16,523 bases of DNA. It comes from F23-B02 sp963625655. GTDB taxonomy: Bacteria; Bacillota; Clostridia; Oscillospirales; Oscillospiraceae. Under the pieces are notes generated by a model that was not told the DNA's origin, did not search any database, and worked only from the letters and a program-made list of their open reading frames with translations. Shown in pieces: positions 7,100 through 14,484 of this stretch (position 1 is its first letter; each line of letters starts with the position of its first letter). The stretch covers positions 1 through 16,523 of the forward strand of contig CAVFTS010000032.1 in the NCBI GenBank assembly GCA_963625655.1, given 5' to 3'. The translations under genes were made by a program, and so were the position numbers.

Positions 7100-8365
7100 T
7101 TATATCTTGGCACGAACCTTCTTGAGACGTGCATACCTCGGAAGCGAATTTTCTCTCGGCACCTTGGGTTCTCCCTGAATAAGGGGAAGAACATAGTTTA
7201 TGAAGTCCGAGGTCACATAGTTTCCATCCTCTGTTATCCACTCAATCGGAACCTTTTTCTCATAGTTTGCAACGCTGTTTAAGGAGAGCAGAGTGGGGTA
7301 GCAGCGATAAAGTCCGGCTGTGTCGTCCCGCTCCAGGGCGACCATCTGACCGCTCTTTCCCAAGACTGCCTGCTCGACAGCATATTTGCCGACCTCAAAG
7401 GCCTCGTCAATATCCACGGCAGAGGCTATATGCGCTGCGCTGCGCTGAAGCAGACTAAGCTCGATCGCACGAACCTTCTTGAGCTTCAGCCTCTCCTTGA
7501 TGTAATCCGCAAGGCGGGCCGCAAGACCGCCGAGCTGAGCGTGACCGAAGCCGTCGGTTCCCGATTTCTGTGCCTCCGAAACAAAGGAGCCGTCGGAATA
7601 GTGAAGTCCCTCGGAGACTGCAACAAGCACATTGTGCTTGTTTTTCAATACCTTTTCTACGTCCTCGGTAAAGGCATCGAGGTCAAAATCACGTTCAGGG
7701 AGGTAGATGAGATCGGGGCCGCAGCCGTGACCATACTCGGTCGCAAGCGCAGCGGAGGCCGTAAGCCAGCCGGCGTGTCTGCCCATTATCTCAACTATTG
7801 TCACCATTTCGTTGTCGTAAACATCGGTGTCCTTGTCTATCTCCATGCAGGAGGTTGCGATAAACTTTGCGGCGCTGCCGAAGCCCGGACAATGATCCGT
7901 GCCGAACAGGTCGTTGTCAATGGTCTTAGGAACGCCTATAACACGGCACTCGTATCCCACGTTTTCAAGATAGCTGCTTATTTTATTGCAGGTATCCATA
8001 GAATCGTTGCCGCCGTTATAGAAAAAGTAGCGAATATCGTATTTTTTAAAGATTTCGAGTATGCGCTTATACTCCGTATCGTCCTCTCTGTAGTCCTTGA
8101 TTTTGTAGCGGCAGGAGCCAAGCTCGGACGAGGGCGTGTTGAGAAGGAGCTTGAGTTCGTATTCGTCCTCTTCACCCATGTCGTAAAGCTCGTCATTAAG
8201 CACTCCCTTAATGCCGTATGCCGCTCCGTAGACCTTCGTGATGCAGTCACATTCGAGTGCGGTTTTGATAATGCCGTATGCGCTGGCGTTAATAACAGAT
8301 GTGGGTCCGCCGGACTGACCGAGTATACAGGCCCCGACAAGTCGGGAATCGAAATTTTTATCCAA
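7100..8365 (-). CDS. pfp: 6-phosphofructokinase, probably PPi-dependent
   Basis: Phosphorylates fructose 6-phosphate to the 1,6-bisphosphate, the committed step of glycolysis. The 421-aa length fits the long clostridial group rather than the about 320-aa PfkA. LGQSGGPTSVIN (15-26) is the N-terminal phosphate-donor loop. At 118-122 the ATP-type GGDGS is replaced by GGNDS. At 146-152 PGTIDND is replaced by PKTIDND, with K147. An aspartate and a lysine at these two places are the classic signs of pyrophosphate use. MGRHAGWL (194-201) binds the sugar phosphate. The enzyme would be reversible, so it could serve gluconeogenesis too. The start is TTG at 8365, set by GGAGG 7 nt upstream. It is divergent from fba, the next pathway step. 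Confidence 0.93.
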   Translation of the reverse strand: MDKNFDSRLVGACILGQSGGPTSVINASAYGIIKTALECDCITKVYGAAYGIKGVLNDELYDMGEEDEYELKLLLNTPSSELGSCRYKIKDYREDDTEYKRILEIFKKYDIRYFFYNGGNDSMDTCNKISSYLENVGYECRVIGVPKTIDNDLFGTDHCPGFGSAAKFIATSCMEIDKDTDVYDNEMVTIVEIMGRHAGWLTASAALATEYGHGCGPDLIYLPERDFDLDAFTEDVEKVLKNKHNVLVAVSEGLHYSDGSFVSEAQKSGTDGFGHAQLGGLAARLADYIKERLKLKKVRAIELSLLQRSAAHIASAVDIDEAFEVGKYAVEQAVLGKSGQMVALERDDTAGLYRCYPTLLSLNSVANYEKKVPIEWITEDGNYVTSDFINYVLPLIQGEPKVPRENSLPRYARLKKVRAKI

Positions 8366-8377
8366 AAGATCGCCTCC
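8363..8377 (-). promoter_or_regulatory. Ribosome binding site fixing a TTG start for pfp
   Basis: On the minus strand GGAGG (8377-8373) is followed by 7 nt and TTG (8365-8363). The ATG that overlaps the site at 8380-8378 is in another frame and leads to a chance frame. TTG is therefore the only start that fits. Confidence 0.75.
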
Positions 8378-8392
8378 ATTGTTTTATTATTG

Positions 8393-8421
8393 TTGATTAT
8401 AACATGAATTCGTATTATAAT
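8393..8421 (+). promoter_or_regulatory. Sigma-A promoter of fba
   Basis: TTGATT (8393-8398), a 17-nt spacer and consensus TATAAT (8416-8421) lie 52 nt before the fba start. This is the best promoter match on the plus strand here. Confidence 0.75.
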
Positions 8422-8424
8422 AAA
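8396..8424 (-). promoter_or_regulatory. Probable extended -10 promoter of pfp
   Basis: On the minus strand, positions 8404-8396 read TGTTATAAT, an exact extended -10. The -35 region at 17 nt, TTTATT (8424-8419), is poor, which the TG extension can offset. The implied start, about 8389, gives a 24-nt leader. It overlaps the fba promoter, so the two polymerase sites should interfere. Confidence 0.5.
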
Positions 8425-8473
8425 TACATATAAATAAAAACTGTATATTTATTTTTTAACAGGAGATGATCAA

Positions 8474-9409
8474 ATGCCACTGGTTACTACAACCGAAATG
8501 TTTGAGAAAGCGTATAAGGGCGGTTACGCCATCGGAGCTTTCAACGTCAACAACATGGAAATCGTTCAAGGCATCACCGAAGCGGCGGCAGAGCTCAATG
8601 CGCCGCTCATTCTTCAGGTATCCAAGGGCGCCCGTGCCTATGCGAATCACACTTATCTTATGAAGCTGGTGGAGGCTGCGGTTATCGAAACCGGGCTGCC
8701 CATTGCGCTTCATCTTGACCATGGCGACAGCTTTGAGCTTTGCAAGTCCTGCATCGACGGCGGCTTTACCTCCGTTATGATCGATGCTTCCTCGAAGTCG
8801 TTTGAGGACAACATTGCTCTTACCCGTCAGGTCGTAGAGTATGCACACGACCACGGCATCGTCGTTGAGGCAGAGTTGGGAACTCTTGCCGGAATTGAGG
8901 ACGAGGTCAAGGTCAGCGCCGAGGACTCCTCCTACACCCGTCCCGAAGACGTTCAGGAGTTTGTGGAGCGTACCGGCTGCGATTCCCTCGCAATTGCGAT
9001 AGGCACATCTCACGGTGCGTACAAATTCAAGCCCGGCACCGATCCCAAGCTTCGCTTTGATATTCTTGAGGATGTTGAGCGCCGTCTGCCCGGATTCCCG
9101 ATAGTTCTTCACGGCTCATCCTCCGTACCTCAGGAATTTGTCAGGATCATCAACGAAAACGGCGGCAACATGCCAGGTGCAATCGGTGTTCCCGAAGATC
9201 AGCTCCGCAAAGCGGCGTCAATGGCAGTCTGCAAGATAAACATCGACTCCGACCTTCGCCTTGCAATGACCGCATCCATCCGCAAATATTTCAACGAGCA
9301 CCCCGATCACTTCGATCCCCGTCAGTATCTCAAACCCGCAAGAGCTGCGATAAAGGACATGGTTGCGCACAAGATCGTTGACGTTCTCGGTTGCGACGGA
9401 AAGGCTTGA
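8474..9409 (+). CDS. fba: Fructose-1,6-bisphosphate aldolase, class II
   Basis: Zinc-dependent aldolase that splits fructose 1,6-bisphosphate into dihydroxyacetone phosphate and glyceraldehyde 3-phosphate. The 311-aa length is normal for the short class II form. GAFNVNN (21-27) opens the barrel. LHLDHGDS (about 79-86) holds the catalytic D82 and zinc ligand H83; IGTSHGAYK gives H180 and VLHGSSS gives H213, the other two zinc ligands. KINIDSDLR near the C terminus binds phosphate. AGGAG lies 8 nt before the ATG. It is divergent from pfp, the enzyme making its substrate, and is followed after 36 nt, with no terminator, by the degenerate P-type ATPase gene. Confidence 0.96.
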   Translation: MPLVTTTEMFEKAYKGGYAIGAFNVNNMEIVQGITEAAAELNAPLILQVSKGARAYANHTYLMKLVEAAVIETGLPIALHLDHGDSFELCKSCIDGGFTSVMIDASSKSFEDNIALTRQVVEYAHDHGIVVEAELGTLAGIEDEVKVSAEDSSYTRPEDVQEFVERTGCDSLAIAIGTSHGAYKFKPGTDPKLRFDILEDVERRLPGFPIVLHGSSSVPQEFVRIINENGGNMPGAIGVPEDQLRKAASMAVCKINIDSDLRLAMTASIRKYFNEHPDHFDPRQYLKPARAAIKDMVAHKIVDVLGCDGKA

Positions 9410-9418
9410 ACCTATACT
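9391..9418 (+). promoter_or_regulatory. Weak possible promoter between fba and the ATPase-like gene
   Basis: TTGCGA (9391-9396), 16 nt and TATACT (9413-9418) overlap the end of fba. Each box has one or two mismatches to consensus. It could give the downstream gene some independent expression. Confidence 0.25.
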
Positions 9419-9445
9419 CCTCACATATAAAAGGGAGGTTTGCCC

Positions 9446-11077
9446 ATGAGCAGCATACCCGTTAAAGATACAGGAATAAAGGATGCTCTTGACATTATTA
9501 AAATCGTCCGCATCTTAGCCGCAGCAGCGTTGCTGATACTTGCCAACACACTGAATGTTACGGCTTTCACCGTTGTTGTTCTTTCCGTTGCGGCGGCTCT
9601 TATCGTCGGCTTCGATATGGTATTGAACGCAGCGGCGGCAATAGGGGAGAAGGAATATTTCAATTATAATATCATTTTGATTTTCGTCTCCGTTGTCGGC
9701 TTTGCAGCCGGATGCACAAAGGAAGCCTGCCTGCTGATAATCATGTACCAGCTCGGCAGCGTATTGCTGGGCTACGCAATATACCGAAGCAGGAAAGAGA
9801 TATTCTCACTTATCCCCGACGAAGATTCCGACACCGCAGAAGCATTCCGTGAGATCGTCTCAAAGCCCACCGCACTCAGAAGCTCCGTTTTGACTAAATC
9901 CGCACCAATCATGGATATGCTGCTGAAGGCGGCGCTGGTCGTTGCACTCATTTATGCGGTGCTTATGCCTCTTATTACCGAGCTGACCTATGTGATGTCG
10001 ATAAGGCGTGGGCTTATGCTGATCCTCGCTGCGGCTCCGGCATCGGCGCTCATTTCATTCCCGCTGTCTGCGGAAACGGGTCTGGCGATTTCCGCATCTC
10101 ACGGCGTTCTGGTGAAGGACTCCGAAGTGCTTGAGAAGCTTTCCAATGTGACCGCCGCCGCTTTCGATAAGGACGAGGTCTTTTCGGATGCTTGTCCGAG
10201 GCTTGCTTCGATCAGCTCTCCGATACTCGATAACGGCACATTTAAAGCACTTGCAGCGTACATTGCGTATAATTCACAGCTCCGTATCGCAGCACCCATA
10301 CTTGCCGCATATAAAGGCACCGTAATGCCTCAGTACATTGAGAAGTCGAACGATATTCCCGGCTGCGGTATGGAGGTCACAATCCGCGGCGTTCCGCTTT
10401 GCATCATGACAAAGGACGTTTTTGATGCACGGAATATTGCCATTCCCGAAAAGGACGTCAGAGGTGGATTTACATTTTACATGGCGGTCGCCAACAAGTA
10501 CGCAGGACGTATCTGCTTTAAGGAAAACGTCAACCCATATGCTCAGGCAGTCGTGTCGGATCTCAAGGAGTTCGGCGGGATCAAGACCATTTTGCTGTCC
10601 GATGACTCCGAGGGTGCCACCGCAGACTTTGCCGAAACCGTAGGAGCCGACGAATTTCACTACGGCTGCACCACGGAAAAGAAAGCCGAGATACTCGAAG
10701 AGATCAAGACTTCACTCGATGATGGTGAAAAGCTCATGTATGTATCTGCCGAATCCGGTGGTTTCCACTCAACGGCCGATATAGACGCAAGGGTAGGGGA
10801 TGACGACGATGCGGATATGCGCATGAGCAGCGTCGGCGTTTTCGGACTGCCTGTTGCGTATACAGCAGCAAAACGTGTCTGCGGAATTCAGAAAACGAAT
10901 CTTATCGCAATTGTACTGCTGAAGCTCACGCTCGTTATACTCGCTCTCTTGGGATACGCAACGCTGTGGTTTATTGCGTTTATTGACATGGTTTTGGCGT
11001 GTGCCGCAGTCCTAAACAGCATACAGGTTACCGACGATTCTCTCATATCCCGGCTCAAGGACAGAATGGGCAACTGA
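9446..11077 (+). CDS. Degenerate P1B-type (Zn/Cd/Pb) ATPase-like membrane protein, probably without ATPase activity
   Basis: A 543-aa protein whose order follows CadA/ZntA metal pumps. Likely helices are at about 20-38, 40-60, 73-90, 93-113, 155-178, 187-207, 484-503 and 506-525, matching MA, MB and M1-M6. M2 ends in RSRKEI as in CadA. The loop after M2 is only about 42 residues, so the actuator domain with its TGE motif is missing. CPC in M4 reads APA (197-199). The phosphorylation motif DKTGT reads DKDEV (241-245), the HP motif is absent, TGD reads SDD (385-387) and the GDGxND hinge reads SAESGGF (434-440). K493 and D514 in M5/M6 keep the 21-residue spacing of ZntA K693 and D714. The frame is intact and GGGAGG lies 7 nt before ATG 9446, so it is not an obvious pseudogene. 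Function unknown; a metal-binding or regulatory role is inference. Confidence 0.75.
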   Translation: MSSIPVKDTGIKDALDIIKIVRILAAAALLILANTLNVTAFTVVVLSVAAALIVGFDMVLNAAAAIGEKEYFNYNIILIFVSVVGFAAGCTKEACLLIIMYQLGSVLLGYAIYRSRKEIFSLIPDEDSDTAEAFREIVSKPTALRSSVLTKSAPIMDMLLKAALVVALIYAVLMPLITELTYVMSIRRGLMLILAAAPASALISFPLSAETGLAISASHGVLVKDSEVLEKLSNVTAAAFDKDEVFSDACPRLASISSPILDNGTFKALAAYIAYNSQLRIAAPILAAYKGTVMPQYIEKSNDIPGCGMEVTIRGVPLCIMTKDVFDARNIAIPEKDVRGGFTFYMAVANKYAGRICFKENVNPYAQAVVSDLKEFGGIKTILLSDDSEGATADFAETVGADEFHYGCTTEKKAEILEEIKTSLDDGEKLMYVSAESGGFHSTADIDARVGDDDDADMRMSSVGVFGLPVAYTAAKRVCGIQKTNLIAIVLLKLTLVILALLGYATLWFIAFIDMVLACAAVLNSIQVTDDSLISRLKDRMGN

Positions 11078-11089
11078 AATAAGCTGAAA

Positions 11090-11125
11090 GCCTTGGAAAT
11101 ACGTTGTATTTCCAAGGCCTTTTTT
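11090..11125 (+). terminator. Terminator of the fba-ATPase-like unit
   Basis: A perfect 13-bp stem (11090-11102 with 11106-11118, loop GTT) is followed by C and six T. It lies 12 nt after the stop of the ATPase-like gene. On the minus strand it is followed by only three T, so it is a weaker terminator for the convergent xer gene. Confidence 0.85.
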
Positions 11126-11127
11126 AT

Positions 11128-12135
11128 TTATTCATCTTCCTTATCCGGATCAAAGCTGCCCAAGGGATTTGCCATTGCAGCGGTACGAAGCTCTGAATTG
11201 TCAACGTGAGTGTATATCTGAGTCGTGTTCAGATTCTCATGCCCAAGCAGTTCCTGAAGCGTCCTGACGTCAACGCCGTTTTTGAGCATCAGCGTTGCAG
11301 CGGTGTGCCGTAGCTTATGCGACGAATACTTGTCTGCGTCAAGTCCGGCTTTTAAAAGCGACTTTTTTACCATGCTGTGTACGGTCTCCCGTGTAATTCT
11401 CGTGCGCCTGTTAGAAAGAAACAGTGCATTCCTGTCAACCGCAGCGATGTTCCTTCTGACGGCAAGGTAGTCGTTTATGGCGGCCGCAGTTGCGTCATTT
11501 AGGTAGAGTATACGTTCTTTGCTGCCTTTGCCGAATACTCTGAGCGAATCGCTTCGCACGTCCTGAAGATTAAGCGCTACGATTTCCGAGATACGCAATC
11601 CGCAGTTTAAGAAGATGCATAGAATGCAATAGTCACGTTCTTTGTTTTTGCCGTCGACCGAGCGCAGGAGAGTCTGCGCCTCTTCAAGCGTGAGGTAGCG
11701 GGGGAGGGTAGCCGGAATTTTAGGAACGTCAAGGTCTTTTAGCGGGTTATCGTCTATAAGCTTTGCCTTAACATTCAGATACTTATAAAAGCTTCTGAGC
11801 GTAGAAACCTTTCTCGCTCTGGTACTTGCTTTGGTACCATAGTCAAGCTCGCGACTGCGCTGATTTTTAACTCGGTCACGGGCAAGAAAGCTCAAATAGT
11901 CATAAGCCTCGGAGACTGTGACGGAGCTGACAAAGGCAAGGTCAACATCGGAAATCGAGATCTCATCAATCTCGATGTCACGAGGCACAAGATTGCGATG
12001 GAGCTTTAAAAATCTGAAGAACGTCCGCAGATCAAGATAATATTCGTCTACGGTCTTTCGTGAATGACCTTTGATAGTCTCGTGATATGTCAAGAACCCT
12101 CTGATTATTTCGGGAGCTTCATCTCTGTAATCCAT
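11128..12135 (-). CDS. xerC: Tyrosine recombinase, XerC/XerD type
   Basis: Site-specific recombinase of the Xer family; housekeeping members resolve chromosome dimers at dif. The SAM-like N-terminal core-binding domain (about 5-125) begins GFLTYHETIKGHSRKTVDEY. All catalytic residues are present: R181 (GLRISEI), K206 (GKGSKERI), H273 and R276 (SSHKLRHTAATLML), H299 (LLGHENLNTTQ) and nucleophile Y308. The length of 335 aa exceeds the usual about 300 because the N-terminal domain carries roughly 35 extra residues (around 48-100), a form I associate with clostridial Xer proteins. AAGGAG lies 6 nt before the ATG. No integrase partners, phage genes or att-like duplications are nearby, so a resident Xer is more likely than a mobile-element integrase. 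XerC and XerD cannot be told apart here. Confidence 0.9.
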   Translation of the reverse strand: MDYRDEAPEIIRGFLTYHETIKGHSRKTVDEYYLDLRTFFRFLKLHRNLVPRDIEIDEISISDVDLAFVSSVTVSEAYDYLSFLARDRVKNQRSRELDYGTKASTRARKVSTLRSFYKYLNVKAKLIDDNPLKDLDVPKIPATLPRYLTLEEAQTLLRSVDGKNKERDYCILCIFLNCGLRISEIVALNLQDVRSDSLRVFGKGSKERILYLNDATAAAINDYLAVRRNIAAVDRNALFLSNRRTRITRETVHSMVKKSLLKAGLDADKYSSHKLRHTAATLMLKNGVDVRTLQELLGHENLNTTQIYTHVDNSELRTAAMANPLGSFDPDKEDE

Positions 12136-12178
12136 TCAAATCTCCTTTGACCCAAATCCGCTCGGCAGGGCATAAGCC

Positions 12179-12220
12179 CGCAAACCCTAAACTTGAACTT
12201 TCAAATCGCAAACCCTAAAC
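12179..12220. repeat. Direct repeat pair, 14 nt
   Basis: CGCAAACCCTAAAC occurs exactly at 12179-12192 and 12207-12220, 28 nt start to start. A third, inverted CCCTAAAC lies at 12252-12245 inside the palindrome. The units sit in the leader of xer. Spacing near three helical turns and the mixed orientation are compatible with binding sites for a regulator, but no protein can be named. Confidence 0.7.
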
Positions 12221-12252
12221 TAAACAAAATAAAAATTTTGTTTAGTTTAGGG
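12213..12252. repeat. Perfect 18-bp palindrome upstream of xer
   Basis: The arms 12213-12230 and 12235-12252 are exact reverse complements around an AAAA loop. It is the strongest structure in the 218-nt gap between the DUF6873-type gene and xer (12136-12353). On the minus strand it is followed by TTTGCG, and on the plus strand by GAGC and six T (12257-12262), so it is not a canonical terminator in the direction of transcription. The rest of the gap holds a minus-strand TATAAT (12300-12295) with no good -35, which could be the xer promoter. I see no gene in the gap. Confidence 0.75.
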
Positions 12253-12353
12253 GAGCTTTTTTAGCGTTTTTGGGCGGTTTACATATGTGTTACAATTATA
12301 ATATATCTCTGACACTCATATAGCGTCATAAGCGTCTGCTTTTGTCATATGCA

Positions 12354-13124
12354 TTACACGCTAACGGTGTCGACAACTTCTTCGGCTATCGGGATCGCAC
12401 TTCCTATATCCGTTGCAGGCGTATCATTTAAATACACGGCTTTAATATTGCGAACGCTCAGAAATGCCTCGATTTTATTCTTTATATATGTATCACTTAT
12501 TGCGCCCGTAAACGCAAGTATGTCGGGTGCAATTTTAAATGAAGCGCCGCCGATAAAACCATTTGGATATCCGTCAAGCACTATTCCGCAGCTTGGGACC
12601 TCAAGCACAGCAAGCCCCGCATTCCTTGCGGACAATGCAACACCCTTGTCCTCAGTAATTATCGAGTTTTCGTCCACAACGCACACCGAGCATTTCGTAT
12701 AACCCTGTTTGCAGTATATCGGTGTTTTTGTCAATCTTTTAACAGTCTGTGCATTCGCAACTTTGGGGTTCAACAGAACCTTGCTGCCGACCACGCAAAA
12801 ATTCAGCGAGGCATCGTTTGGATATTCAGAACTAAGGCAATTATCAATAAATTCGATATTAACGCCAAGTGCATTTAGCTGCCTGTGAGCCTCGGTATTC
12901 ATCAAATACTGCCTGCACACCAGCTCATTGCCGCCTATGTGTACCGCCGCAATGTCCGTATGTCCGGACAAGCGCTCATCACAGTACCGATTATTTTCTA
13001 AACAAATCAGCTCAAAATTATACTCATTTGCAGCATTTTGCAGCAATTTTTTGTACTTTTCGCCAATTATCAGATGACGCACTCTGCCTTTCGGCAAATG
13101 CGGTGTTTTTACTGTCCCGATCAT
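12354..13124 (-). CDS. DUF6873-type GME-fold (pentein-like) protein of unknown function
   Basis: A 256-aa soluble protein that I recognise as the clostridial family annotated DUF6873 'GME fold', a relative of guanidino-group-modifying (pentein) enzymes. Conserved-looking blocks are LPKGRVRHLIIG (10-21), RLSGHTD (51-57), QGYTKCSVCVVDE (140-152), DGYPNGFIGGASFKIAPD (184-201) and DIGSAIP (239-245). C145 or C148, H55 and acidic residues could form a pentein-like active site, but I cannot assign a catalytic triad from sequence alone. Its ATG overlaps the radA stop as TGATG and there is no clear ribosome site, so translation is probably coupled to radA. No substrate is known. The family name is from memory and rests on these motifs. 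Confidence 0.8.
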   Translation of the reverse strand: MIGTVKTPHLPKGRVRHLIIGEKYKKLLQNAANEYNFELICLENNRYCDERLSGHTDIAAVHIGGNELVCRQYLMNTEAHRQLNALGVNIEFIDNCLSSEYPNDASLNFCVVGSKVLLNPKVANAQTVKRLTKTPIYCKQGYTKCSVCVVDENSIITEDKGVALSARNAGLAVLEVPSCGIVLDGYPNGFIGGASFKIAPDILAFTGAISDTYIKNKIEAFLSVRNIKAVYLNDTPATDIGSAIPIAEEVVDTVSV

Positions 13125-14476
13125 CAGCCCAGCGTTTGCCTTATGGCTTCTCTGACATCCTTGACAGCGATCAGTTCAAGTCCCTGCGGCGCTTTAATAT
13201 CATCTTTGATATGCGCAGGGATGACGCAGCGCTTAAATCCGAGACGGGATATTTCGGTCAGCCTCATGTTGAGAGAATTTATGCTTCTGACTTCTCCCGA
13301 CAAGCCAACCTCCCCTACCGCCGCAAGATCGGCGCCGAGGGGCTTGTCCCTGAACGAACTTGCAATGGCAAGCACCGTTGCGAGGTCGGCGGAAGGCTCG
13401 TCAAGCTCAAGACCGCCGATGACGTTTATGTAGGCATCGCAGCCGGACAGCGCCATGCCGCCGCGCTTTTCAAGTACGGCAAGCAGCAGCGTTGCCCTGT
13501 TATAGTCAATGCCGTTTGAGCTTCTTCGCCCGGAGTTATACGCGGACGGAGCCACAAGAGCCTGTATCTCGGCAAGTATCGGTCTTGAACCCTCGATAAC
13601 GCAGGTAACACAGGTGCCGGGAGCGGCATCGGGTCTGCCGGAAAGCAGTATCTCAGACGGATTTTGAAGCTCTTTAAGACCGCTGTCCGCCATTTCGAAT
13701 ACGCCTATCTCGTTTGTGGATCCGAAACGGTTCTTTCCTGCTCTCAGTATTCTGAACGAGGTGCTGCGCTCGCCTTCAAAATACAGAACGCAGTCAACCA
13801 TGTGTTCAAGCACCTTAGGACCTGCAATGCTGCCCTCTTTGTTTATGTGTCCTACAACAAAGGTGGTGTAGCCCCTGTCCTTTGTTTGACGCATGATGGC
13901 CATGGTACATTCTCTGACCTGACTTATGCTACCCGGTGCGGAGCTTACATCAGCGTCAAACATGGTTTGGATCGAGTCGATTATCACAAGATCCGGCTCC
14001 AAACGCTCTGCCGCCGATAGAACCTCGCTCAGTCCGGTTTCGGCAAGAACGTAGATTTTACCGCCGTCAACGCCAAGCCTTTGCGCACGCATTTTAATTT
14101 GGCGCTCGCTCTCTTCCCCGCTGACATAAAGTATCTTCTGCCCTTCATCCACCAAGCCGCAAAGCTGAAGCAGCAAGGTCGACTTGCCTATACCCGGTGC
14201 GCCGCCTACAAGCACGATGGAACCTTTAACGGCTCCTCCGCCAAGTACACGATCAAGCTCGCCTATTCCCGTGGAAAAGCGCAGCTCCTCCTCATTGTCA
14301 AGCTCGGAAATGAGCTTAGGCACTTTTGCGGAACGAACGGCAGCGGTTTTGCCGCCGCTTTTTTCAAGCTTAACCTCTTTAAAGCTGTCCCATGCTCCGC
14401 AAACCGGACATTTGCCGCTCCACTTCAGCGTTTCGTTGCCGCACTCTGTGCAGCAAAAAACCGTCTTTTGTTTCAT
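13124..14476 (-). CDS. radA: DNA repair protein RadA (Sms)
   Basis: A DnaB-like hexameric ATPase that helps process recombination intermediates. The 450-aa length is standard. A four-cysteine zinc finger (C9, C12, C23, C26) is followed by the RecA-like core with Walker A GAPGIGKST (92-100), Walker B VIIDS (164-168) and the RadA-specific KNRFG (248-252). The C-terminal Lon-protease-like domain carries the typical EIQALVAPS and NVIGGLELDEPSADLA segments. ATG at 14476 is preceded by AGGTGA. It begins 8 nt after the CwlD-like stop and its stop overlaps the next gene's start, so it is in the middle of an operon. In many Firmicutes radA is beside clpC and disA; here it is not. Confidence 0.97.
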   Translation of the reverse strand: MKQKTVFCCTECGNETLKWSGKCPVCGAWDSFKEVKLEKSGGKTAAVRSAKVPKLISELDNEEELRFSTGIGELDRVLGGGAVKGSIVLVGGAPGIGKSTLLLQLCGLVDEGQKILYVSGEESERQIKMRAQRLGVDGGKIYVLAETGLSEVLSAAERLEPDLVIIDSIQTMFDADVSSAPGSISQVRECTMAIMRQTKDRGYTTFVVGHINKEGSIAGPKVLEHMVDCVLYFEGERSTSFRILRAGKNRFGSTNEIGVFEMADSGLKELQNPSEILLSGRPDAAPGTCVTCVIEGSRPILAEIQALVAPSAYNSGRRSSNGIDYNRATLLLAVLEKRGGMALSGCDAYINVIGGLELDEPSADLATVLAIASSFRDKPLGADLAAVGEVGLSGEVRSINSLNMRLTEISRLGFKRCVIPAHIKDDIKAPQGLELIAVKDVREAIRQTLG

Positions 14477-14484
14477 AATATCAC

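Noticed and set aside
7430..8407. A 325-codon plus-strand reading frame opposite pfp
   Set aside because: The minus-strand frame has all phosphofructokinase motifs and a ribosome site; the plus-strand frame has no recognisable domain and is a mirror of the codon bias of pfp.
9446..11077. Functional cadmium/zinc exporter
   Set aside because: The overall architecture fits, but the phosphorylated-loop, hinge, CPC and actuator motifs are all missing, so pumping by the P-type mechanism is not expected.
11128..12135. Phage or integron integrase
   Set aside because: The catalytic motifs are common to all tyrosine recombinases, but no att duplication, tRNA target, phage gene or cassette is nearby, and the N-terminal domain looks like clostridial Xer.
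12179..12252. CRISPR array or telomere-like repeat
   Set aside because: There are only two direct copies and one inverted partial copy of CCCTAAAC; spacing and number fit neither.
12283..12318. A dif-like recombination site near xer
   Set aside because: The AT-rich stretch has some TATAAT-like character but lacks the two inverted 11-bp arms and 6-bp centre of known dif sites.
12869..13519. A 216-codon plus-strand reading frame across radA and the DUF6873-type gene
   Set aside because: It crosses two well-supported minus-strand genes, has no ribosome site and no family resemblance.
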